From Biomphalaria glabrata (Eukaryota; Mollusca; Gastropoda; Planorbidae), in assembly GCF_947242115.1 (NCBI RefSeq), contig NC_074711.1:43028463-43092462 (forward strand): 64,000 bases of DNA, given 5' to 3'. The notes below the pieces were generated by a model. That model was not told the DNA's origin, ran no database searches, and was given only the letters and a program-made list of their open reading frames with translations. This document shows, piece by piece, positions 11,501 to 19,004 of this stretch. Position numbers and translations under genes: made by a program. Every line of letters begins with the position of its first letter. The first letter of the stretch is position 1.

Positions 11501-12322
11501 ACAGTATATCTAGATCTGGATTTATATTCTAATTAAAATTATTTTAGAGTCTAGATCTAGAATTTCTAGATCTAGTTTAGACTAAAATAGACTAGATTAA
11601 GATGTAGAATTTCAATTTCTAAACTTAAAGTGTAAAAAAAAAGTGTAGATTTTCATTTCCAAACGTTTTGATCAATATTGTAATGTTTTAATATACTAAA
11701 ACTAATCTACTATTTTTTTTATTAAATTTAAATTTAAATTTACGGCAAATGAATCTTTGAAACATTATTACTTTTGACCATCGGATGGCTGCCTGGTCGT
11801 GCGCTGGACTGACGTTCAGATTTATGGATGGCCCAGGGTTCAAACCCTGCCCGCTCCCATCCCCCGTCGTCCTGCGGGAGGTTTGGACTAGGAAGTAATT
11901 ATCTTCAACTCTGAAGGAACATCCGAAACGTGTAAAACATTTTACATCAAAATTAAATCACCTCTTGAATATTATTTGCGAATATGCAGATCCGACAGGG
12001 ATCCGACTTCGACGGGGGCCGCCTCTGAGTTTGTGTAACACAAACTCTCTTTGTAATCTTGTTTTTTTTTGTTTTTAAATCTTGCGGTTATTTCCAATTG
12101 GATCTACTCTGGAGGTGGACGAGTATCTTTCATCCAGAGAGTCTTATCAAGCATGTTGGTAGTTTGGATGGAGTGATGCCCTTGGTAATTTACTACTTAG
12201 AGAAAATAAACTGTAACTCACATTTAAAAAAACAACAAAAAACTTACTGACGCCTTTCACTGTGATCCTGGTCCCTCCGTTTCTGCTACCCTTTTGAGGT
12301 GAGATATTGAGTACTTTAGTCA
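310..12322 (-). CDS. PKHD1L1: Fibrocystin-L-like IPT/TIG surface protein, N-terminal part
   Basis: Fibrocystin-L is a very large single-pass membrane protein with many extracellular IPT/TIG domains; in vertebrates it coats stereocilia and other cell surfaces. Ten exons are visible: 12248-12322, 8189-8305, 6127-6226, 3899-3956, 3364-3448, 2438-2491, 1816-1883, 1475-1517, 566-633 and 310-420. Each has AG and GT borders, and all eight junctions from the second exon on agree in reading phase. Peptides match my memory of the human N-terminus in order: NISPQKGSRNGGTRITVKG, SHQSQITCYT, VGKYTIKVSVDGVDV, NTPTIDMIRPASGLPG, RVYFGGQKCEL, KCKTEGTYIG, NHNISFLINNNYG, GSRAGGTQLKITGKYFDET. The first and second visible exons do not join in phase, so a tiny exon is missing between them. 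The signal-peptide exon was not found, and the gene continues past the left edge. Introns are packed with repeats. Confidence 0.88.
951..1200. repeat. 21-bp minisatellite in a fibrocystin-L intron
   Basis: About twelve copies of a 21-bp unit (CATGTAACTACATACATATAT and variants) lie in the intron between exons 566-633 and 1475-1517. Because 21 is a multiple of three, both strands stay open and give repetitive peptides that are not genes. Confidence 0.9.
2546..2577. repeat. (CT)n microsatellite
   Basis: A run of about fifteen CT dinucleotides in a fibrocystin-L intron. The next 250 bases contain a weak tRNA-like stretch but nothing I can call. Confidence 0.9.
2952..3225. repeat. 32-bp minisatellite
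   Basis: Six to seven near-identical copies of a 32-bp unit (ACTGACCTACACGTTCTTAG plus TGACATAGATCT), followed by two decayed copies that reach about 3225. It lies in the intron between exons 2438-2491 and 3364-3448. Confidence 0.9.
3529..3602. repeat. 24-bp tandem triplicate
   Basis: Three head-to-tail copies of a 24-bp AT-rich unit (CATTATATTTATTTGAGATT plus TTCA). It is intronic, just upstream (gene sense) of exon 3364-3448. Confidence 0.85.
4187..5877. repeat. Large minisatellite, unit about 40 bp, with higher-order structure
   Basis: About forty tandem copies of AACTTCTCTAGTAGGGACAA followed by TAGAAATGTTATTGTTT, with or without TATAAC. Variants (AAGG for AGGG, ACATCTC for ACTTCTC, TAAAACC for TAACAAC) recur in blocks: the stretch from 4421 to about 4680 is repeated from 5101 with a 680-bp offset, and ACATCTC units recur every three units (4791, 4913, 5036 and 5353, 5475). 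It fills most of the fibrocystin-L intron between exons 3899-3956 and 6127-6226. The open frames at its left end are by-products. Confidence 0.92.
6355..6830 (+). repeat. Interspersed repeat family E, copy 1
   Basis: Shares with 38995-39390, in the same order, a block ATGATCCTATCACTTATCTGG and a later block AATAATTGTGCGAAATTTCAGC...GGAGAAATAACGTGCACAAAC...GTTGATATAAG. No coding sequence is visible. A short related piece may lie near 60250. The class is unknown; length and spread would suit a SINE or short non-autonomous element. Confidence 0.6.
7341..7779. repeat. 52-bp minisatellite spanning a transposon junction
   Basis: Eight copies at an exact 52-bp spacing (CAGTGGC at 7364 and every 52 bases to 7728). 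Each unit consists of host flank (AAGTGTAATT), the 8-bp target duplication (GGTCAGAT) and the first 26 or so bases of the MITE (CAGTGGCTTATCTATGATGG...). Only the last unit runs on into the MITE body. The copies look essentially identical, so the expansion is recent. Confidence 0.93.
7728..7993. mobile_element. 266-bp hAT-like MITE
   Basis: Starts CAGTGGCTTATCTATG and ends with the inverted counterpart CTAGCTAAGCCACTG. It is flanked by a perfect 8-bp duplication, GGTCAGAT, at 7720-7727 and 7994-8001. An 8-bp duplication and CAGTG ends are typical of hAT elements. There is no coding sequence, so it is non-autonomous. It lies in the fibrocystin-L intron between exons 6127-6226 and 8189-8305. 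Confidence 0.85.
8060..8166. repeat. 22-bp tandem array next to an exon
   Basis: Four to five copies of CCATGATATGTTCTTCTACA plus CA. The array ends about 20 bases from the splice donor (8183-8188) of the fibrocystin-L exon 8189-8305. Confidence 0.88.
8993..10770. mobile_element. Non-coding element family with GCCCCC...GTCTGTCCGTC ends
   Basis: Three related end-like blocks occur. Two are in direct orientation (8993-9130 and 9645-9760: GCCCCC, a short spacer, GTGCG/AAAATG, then the CGTCTGTCCGTC word and a TAGATxTxxAAAACTAGAA block). A third, inverted one lies at about 10704-10770. The 9645 and 10770 blocks face each other and could bound a 1.1-kb foldback element; 8993 would be a second copy. 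The interior is AT-rich and non-coding, with several words beginning GTTCCGGAT. No target duplication was identified. Confidence 0.45.
9039..9106. repeat. 8-bp microsatellite (TGTCCGTC)n
   Basis: Eight or so perfect copies of TGTCCGTC. It grew inside the conserved end block of the surrounding element, since the related block at 9690-9706 carries the word only once or twice. Confidence 0.92.
10785..11400. repeat. About 150-bp tandem array carrying CRE-like TGACGTCA sites
   Basis: Four units, plus a decayed last one, are marked by GCACCAATGTCTAT at 10792, 10951, 11101 and (variant) 11249. Each unit then carries a GTGTGACGTAGTG word and a T-run followed by TTTGACGTCA, then GAATxxATTCTTTAAATG. 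The palindrome TGACGTCA is the canonical CREB/ATF site. The decay pattern suggests satellite-like spread, and no nearby gene start argues for a promoter. Confidence 0.8.
11775..12072 (+). repeat. SINE family B, near full length
   Basis: A tRNA-like head with a B-box-like GGGTTCAAACCCTGCC at about 11830, then a conserved body (GCGGGAGGTTTGGACTAGGA) and a 3' block TGAGTTTGTGTAACACAAAC. Partial copies lie at 186-303 and 40610-40745. The head does not fold as a functional tRNA with intact acceptor arms. Confidence 0.65.
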
Positions 12323-12429
12323 CTGAAATCAAACATTATCACGTCATTGGTCAGTTTATATCACATTGCCTGTTTGAGAAATAGAAGCTGGAGTGTGTGG
12401 GGGGGGGGGACTATTATTTCTGCTGCTCG

Positions 12430-13430
12430 TAATGCAGGAAATGGCTTAGCGGCCCGGATAAGCCTGAAGACTTGGGCAATGCACCCTTCTCTCTTGCCGA
12501 GCTGGGCAGTGCGATTGCTAAGTCAAAAAAAAAGGCTTCGGGGCCAGACAAAGTTACAGCTGAGACGATAAAACATCTCGGGGTGAAGCGACGGATAAAT
12601 TTCTGGAGTTTAAGTGAGGCAAGATTACCTGGGCCTGGAATAGTGTCATCGTTGTCCAAATCCTTAAGAAATGCAAAGACGCGACTACCATGGAGTCCTA
12701 CACACCCATTTCACTTACCCCCACCGTAGACATAATTGCCTAAAAGATTTTCTACGAGCGGCTTGTGTGGTGCTTTGAGAGTGTCATATCCTTGCGCCAG
12801 AGCAGGCAGGCTTTAAAGCAGGCTTAAGCCCGATAGACCAGGTCACTGTATTTACACAGGAGATGGCCGATAGGTTTCAAAAGTCCGAGGCTTATAACCT
12901 GTTTGGAAGCAAGGACTCTGGCTGAAGCTTAGAGCCTTGGGCTTGCGGGGGCGGGAGGCGGACCTATAACTTGAACAGTGAGAGAAAACACTACTAGGTA
13001 CCAGTAGCCTCTAAGCAAGGCAAAGTCTCACAAAATGGATTTCCTCAAAGTTCCGCCCTGTTTTGCACTCTTTCATGGCCTATCTTAATGATTAGCCCAG
13101 CTCACTACGTTGTCGCAAATATATATATATATATATTAAACTGTCCTCTGGTCAACTGGGAAACGAGTTGACCAACTACAGGCAACTCTCCAAGCACACC
13201 TCAACACCATTTCCTGGTATTGCGAATAGTGACAGATTTTGCCAGAACGACCTGGTCCCTGTTCAACTTGGGGATCGATCATTCTTATGGCACTATTCAA
13301 CCTATAACTCGGTGGGCTGCGACTCCTCTCGAATCACGCGACCGGATACAGACCCAGGCACTTTAAGGACAAGACCAACAAACGTTGCAGAGATCTGTAC
13401 TAATGTTGTTCCCTTACAATGACGGTTCCG
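12430..13430 (+). pseudogene. LINE reverse-transcriptase fragment (Jockey-like), decayed
   Basis: Scattered plus-strand frames carry the familiar order of non-LTR reverse-transcriptase motifs: AKSKKKASGPDKVTAETIKH near 12520, ILKKCKDATTMESYTPISLT near 12660, EQAGFKAGLSPIDQV near 12800, QNGFPQSSALF near 13040 and LQATLQAHLNTISWY near 13170. Frames change several times and stops are common, so it cannot code. The clade is uncertain. It lies just upstream of the first visible fibrocystin-L exon, perhaps in its first intron. Confidence 0.75.
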
Positions 13431-14810
13431 TCCGAACTATGACTTCCGATATCGCCAATGTGCTGGAGAGAGCGTGCAGACTGCGTCGCATATTTTGTAC
13501 GCGTAAGGGGAGGGAGCGGGTGCGCTAGACTTGCTTGATCTTTTCTGTCTGTCGCCACCACTCATCAGCTCTGTTGGGTGTTTTAGAAACTTCCAGACTT
13601 CCATTTGAACTTGCTCCATTTACTGTTGATGGAATGTTATGTTGTATGAAGAGTTGTGCCCATGCACAGGGGAAACTACTCTAGTAATCAATATGGCTGA
13701 TTAAACTTGTTTGTGTTTACCTGAGATTGTTCTTATGTCAAGTGTATTTATATTTGAGTGTCCATCGTAACCACTGGATTATTTCGCCCCCCCCTTCTAG
13801 TATTTTGGCCGATTTGGTAGGGTCGGGAGGGGACGATGGCATCAATCCGCCCCCCCCCCCACCATAAACTTTCGAGTGGGGGGGGGGGCGGTCCTATTTA
13901 TTTGTAAAAATCACAGCTTGCTAACAGAATCAATTAAATATCTATATGATTAAAACTTGTTATTGGTATTTTAACCGGTCTTTATATTATGTCGTTCACC
14001 TGTTGGCCGATTGGAAAGGGAGGAGCGAATACCTCTACTGCCCTTCCCATCTAAACCCTTTGTGTGTGTGGGGGGGGGGGAGCGGTCCTACTTTTATGGA
14101 GAAATCATAGTATGTGAACAAAATTAGTCAAATATCTATATAATATAAACAGGTGGAAATGCGATACACGCAATCACCTTTCCCCCATCGGACAAACCAA
14201 TACTTTTTCTTTTTGTATTATAGTAAGAAATTCCTAATTTAAAAATCTGTCACTAATATAATTTATATATTCTATAAAGTAAATTCTTATATCGAGTCGC
14301 CCAATCCCTATTCTTTAATGCAAAATGCAATCATTAGCAGAAATTATAAAAAGGAGCGAGGATTAATCGTTTTCATTTTACCGCCCTTCCCCTTTCCAGA
14401 CAGAGTTTGTGTAATTTGACATGAATTTATCATAACTATTTTAAGAAAGACTTTGCTTTGGAAAAGTTATAATTCAAACGAAATTTTTCAATGTAACAGT
14501 CAGGGTTGAGATGAGTTCAAAAAACAGATAATCTTTTCCTAGTCGACTTTTTCCAACCTTTACTCTATCTCATATTTTTCTAGTTAAATAAATTTAGGAC
14601 TATAACTCACAATTTGTGCTTGAATTTTATTGAATATTATTAATCGAATATTGTTTTTTTCGGCGGCGATCCTCAAAGCCTTAATCTTATCTTTTCAAAG
14701 AACAAATCAGTTGTATTTGCAATGTATTAAGGGACTATAAATTCATATTGGAATATTTTTCCACATTATTCAAAAGGTCCTTTATAATAGAAAGAATAAT
14801 GAGCTCTAGG
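13431..14810. other. Non-genic stretch with G/C homopolymers and a diverged tandem repeat
   Basis: No gene was recognised. Two diverged units of roughly 200 bp (from about 13800 and about 14005) share TTGGCCGATT, a long G-run followed by CGGTCCTA, and an AAATATCTATAT block; a third weaker unit may follow. The remainder is AT-rich and featureless. Confidence 0.5.
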
Positions 14811-15248
14811 TCAGGAGAATGTGTTACTGCAGTGAAGAATGCCAGAAAACGCTTTTAGCGTCGAGGCTTCGCCCCGAACCTCACTGATGAATAATAAGCT
14901 GTAGATGTCAGGAGAATGCGTTTCTGCAGTGAAGAATGCAAGAAAACGCTTTTGGCGTCGGGGCTTCGCCCCGAACCCCACTAATAAGTAATGAGCTGTA
15001 GATGTCAGGAGAATGCGTTTCTGCAGTGAAGAATGCAAGAAAACGCTTTTAGCGTCGGTCCTTCGCCCAAAACCCCACTAATAAATAATGAGCTGTAGAT
15101 GTCAGGAGAATGCGTTTCAGCCGTGAAAAGTGCAAGAAAACGCTTTTGGCGTCGGGGCTTTGCCCCGAACCCCACTAATAAATAATGAGCTGTAGATGTC
15201 AGGAGAATGCGTTTCAGTCGTGAAAAGTGCAAGAAAACGCTTTTGGCG
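14811..15248. repeat. 97-bp tandem array with a GC hairpin
   Basis: TCAGGAGAATG recurs at 14811, 14908, 15005, 15102 and 15199, an exact 97-bp period (four and a half units). Each full unit has a perfect or near-perfect hairpin GGGGCTTCGCCCC. A single inverted, diverged unit lies at about 45838-45912, so the monomer existed before the array. Minus-strand frames through the array are artefacts. Confidence 0.92.
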
Positions 15249-15285
15249 AATATATATATATATATGCTGTACGCACGTTTATGCA

Positions 15286-15322
15286 TAGGGTTAGGGTTTA
15301 CTGGGCGTTAGGGCTAGGGTTT
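15286..15322. repeat. Interstitial telomere-like words
   Basis: TAGGGTTAGGGTTTACTGGG followed by CGTTAGGGCTAGGGTTT: four TTAGGG or near-TTAGGG words in 37 bases, the animal telomere repeat. They sit between the 97-bp array and a TIR-like end ACTGGCGGATCCAGAAC (read on the minus strand from about 15370). Confidence 0.55.
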
Positions 15323-15615
15323 GGAAAAAAATCGCCCCCCCCCACTCCAAAGTTCTGGATCCGCCAGTGATCGTAACAATTCACAAAAACTTTGGTCGTT
15401 GGTCGTGCACAATCGTATGTTTGCGGTTCCTTTGATGGGTGAAGTAGCGTTCCTAGCTTTGCCAAACAGTCGGCTCTCGTTTGCTCTGATTCCTCAATGG
15501 GATGGAATCGAATGCATACAGACAACGCTCCCCAGATCTGATAGTTGCATGGGTGGGACCCTCACGATACCCTCCCATGCCATGACGAGACCATAAGGCT
15601 TAGACTGATTTATTA

Positions 15616-17860
15616 ATCCTTATTAGAAATTGGTTGTGATTACAATGACTCATTAGTTCACTAATAAAAGAAAAAAAAAAGACATGCCACAAAAAAAAAA
15701 AAAGAACTGACACAACACACAGAGAAGCTCATTGATTGGCTCATGGGCGTAGCCAGGATTTTTTTTCGGGGGGGGGGGGGGGGGTTGGGGGGGGATTTTT
15801 TTCTATCCCCCCCCCGCCTCCCCCCCCCCGCGAATTTTTTTTTATATGTATTTATGTGTGTGTGTGTGTGTAAATAATCTTTATTGCATTCTGACCCTTC
15901 ATTCTTTCGGAAGACGTTTATTGTGCCCTAGAATAGGTTCTTCCATGAGTTAGTGGAAAAATTGTAGTTTCCCGCCAATACTAGCAACGGGGTCTGGGGG
16001 AGCGCTAGGAGCTCCCCCAGCGCGGGGCGAAGCCCCGCCGCCAAGCACTATTTCTGATATTGAAAGCCAACAAAATGCATATTCTGAGGTATCTACAGTG
16101 CATTTTCCTGCTATTAAAAAGTTTTATTTCAAAAACCTAATGTGCTATTCTTACTGACTTAGACCCTACCGCGCCGTTCGGAGCATTTGACGTCAAGCTG
16201 TTTCCATAAAAATCTGTCACTGGTAATGTCTGAAGCCTCTTCGCACCTGCCATGAGGACCTCAATGAATGAGTGGCGTCAAGTTGTACTAGGATATCATT
16301 GCAACTCTTCTTATGCGTAATTCATTTTGTCGGAGAACATGTCCCGCAAACCTCATGCGTCGCTCTCTCACAATCTTACTAAAGGGTCGACTCCCAGTTC
16401 GGCATAGGATTTCCTTGATTTAAACTCGATCTCTATAACTGACTTCTAAAATCTGTCTTAGCCATCTTTGTTGAGCCACATTTAGTATTATTCAATTTCG
16501 GCAGATGACTATTCACTACAGTTTATTAACGGAGCCCTGCCACTAGTAAAATGTGTAGCCACTCTTGAATACGCTCTTGGAATTAAATGACTGTAGTTTG
16601 CTTTAGATTTTATATCGAAAAGAGAAGTTTTATCGTCAAAATCATCTGTTGGGGGTTTTCCACCTCAAAATGCTCTGTAGGGGGATCTTAAACTCAAAAC
16701 CATCTGGAGGGGTTTTTAAACTTCAAACAAACGCCATCTGCAGAAGAGGGGTTTAAACTCAAAACCCCCGATTGGATTGGCTACGCTCAAATAATTTTAG
16801 TGTGTAATTTGCTTTTTTTTATATTGAAGAGGTATTTTTAGCATTAAACCCCTCTGAATGGGGGTTTAAACTCAAAACCCCTTTTGGCAACGCTCATAGC
16901 ATTTTGAGTGCGTAATTTGCTTTTATTCTTACACTGAAGATGTATTTTTTAGCCTCAAACCCCCCCCCCCTGGCAAGGGGTTTAAACTCAAAACCCCTTT
17001 GGCTGCGTTCATAGATTTTAGTGTGAGTAATTTGCTTTTATTTATATTGAAGAGGTACTTTTTAGCTTCAAACTCCACTGGAGGGGAGTTTAAACTCAAA
17101 ACCCCTTTGACTACACTCAAAACATTTTGAGTGTATAATTTGCTTTGTTTTTATTATTAAAGAGCTATTTTTTACCTTCAAACCCCGCTGAAGTGGGGTT
17201 TAAACTAAAAACTAAGTCAAAACCCATTTTGCTACGCTCATAACATTTTGAGTGCGTAATTAACTTTTTTTATATTGAAGAGGGGGTTTATCGTAAATTT
17301 TGGAGGGGGTTTTAAAATCAAAATCTCCTTTAACTGTGCTCTTGGAATTAGGGAATTTTCGTTTGCATTTTTGTTTTGTTTTGTTTTCTAGAAGAGGGGG
17401 GGGGGTAACTGCAAAAACCCCAAATAGGGGGTTTAAAACTCAAAACCCCTAGTAGGGGGTTTTAAACACAAAACCCCTGGTAGGGGTTTTTAAACTCGAA
17501 CCCCCCTGGTAGGGTGTTTTAAACTCAAAACCCCCTGGTTAGGGATTTTAAACTCAAAACCCCATTGGTTGTGCTGGGGCAATTGATGGTTAAGTATTAA
17601 AATCTCAACTTAAATAAACAAAATCAAAGCAAAAAATCATTCACTAAATTCCGATCCCCCCCCCAGGGGGGGGGGGATTTCATTTCGGGAGGGGTTTGAA
17701 CCCCAAACCCCCCCCCTGGCTACGCCCATGATGATTGGCTAGTGACACAGACAGTGACACACGTCATGATCTTTTTTACGTTCCTTAGTCAACGGGTAGC
17801 GCTGATACAGTCTGACAGAGTAAGGAACAAACCAGTTTTAGAATCGTTCAGTTCCACTTG
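15616..17860. repeat. Interspersed repeat F, interrupted by the element at 15741-17731
   Basis: The left part (CCTTATTAGAAATTGGTTGT ... ACACAACACACAGAGAAG) and the right part (CATGATCTTTTTTACGTTCC ... GTAGCGCTGATACAG) are contiguous in a diverged second copy at 53240-53430, which has no element between them. The class is unknown. Confidence 0.6.
15741..17731 (+). mobile_element. TCATGGGCG element, copy 1 (non-autonomous DNA transposon)
   Basis: Inverted ends TCATGGGCGTAGCCAGG / CCTGGCTACGCCCATGA, with a perfect 8-bp duplication TGATTGGC at 15733-15740 and 17732-17739, as expected for hAT. Inside are long G and C runs, a conserved block (about 16040-16460) shared with copies at 19005-21179 and 43213-44503, and a decayed tandem array of roughly 110-bp units ending in short CAAAACCCC / GGGGTTTTAAACTC repeats. 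No transposase frame is visible. Confidence 0.85.
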
Positions 17861-19004
17861 ACTTAATGGAGCGTGTGGCGGTTGTTTTCTAAGATTTGTT
17901 GATAAAAGTAAATAGGGTTGTGCGTATGGTTTATTTCTAAAGCTATTTTTTATAGGACATTCTCTATTCGTTATAGTGCGGCCTCCAATGCCAATTTGCA
18001 AAGGGCTCCAATATTATTAAATGCAGATTTGTGGACAACCGCAACAAAACCAATAGCGGATTTTCCTAAAAGGCAGGTTTAAAAAAATCTTGCGTTGGTA
18101 GCCTGCTCCCGACGAAGTTAATGACAATTAACATTTGTGATCCTGCAATTATTTTTCTGCTTCCCTCCAAATGTTAAATACCGTTGTTTGTGGTATTTAG
18201 ATAATTAAATGTTGCTATTTGTAGGTTTACTGATGGATTTCTATTTCACAATAACACTTTGTCTCACTGGCTATATGGAATGACAGTCTTAATGTCTAGA
18301 GAAATTTAATATTTCTTCTATTTCGATTATAATGATATTTGATAAACATACTACCTAGACTCCGCCATGATCATGTCTTACAAGTTACAAATTAGATTTC
18401 CTTTAAGTCAAATTTTTGAAAATTAGAAGACTTCGTCCCCCCCCCCCTCCTTTTTTTTTAGAGCCTCCATGAAGTAGACCACGAGTATATCTTCTTATCT
18501 ATTATATGGGTCAGACTGAGATCTTAACGGCAGTATGGTTCAATTGAGTTGGTATTCAGATGACATGGCCTACTCCTACTCATAGGCATACGGCATTGTG
18601 ATTATACATAAGGAACTAGATCTAGAATAATCTGGATATAGGCCTAGACTTAGAAGAGCCTAAATTAAGTAAATATCTATATCTAGAACTAAATATCTAT
18701 ATCCATGGACTTAATAATTAACTGGAAAATATATATAATGGCATCTACCCGAAGACTGGACGCTTGATACCATTAGATGCAGTGCAAATATAGACACACA
18801 TCTACCGATTGGTTTCATTATTGCTTTATACAATGCATGCAGATTTATACTTTGTAACTCTTTACAGTGTACGCAGTAAGGCGTTCAAAAGTGCACACAT
18901 TTTGTAAACATTTGGTGCTTTCTGGTGTATAAAAAAACACTTTTTGTAAACAATTGGTGCTTTCTGGTGTCTTAAAAAACCGATGACCGTATTGCATATA
19001 TATA
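17740..19004. other. AT-rich stretch without a recognised gene
   Basis: The left end is the remainder of repeat F. Further right only a short direct repeat stands out (TTGTAAACATTTGGTGCTTT and TTGTAAACAATTGGTGCTTT, near 18900-18970). The 70-codon minus-strand frame at 17789-18001 has no recognisable domain. Confidence 0.5.

Noticed and set aside
14811-15286. Minus-strand frames with a repeated LLTSTAHYLLVGFGAK-type peptide
   Set aside because: Translation of the 97-bp non-coding array.
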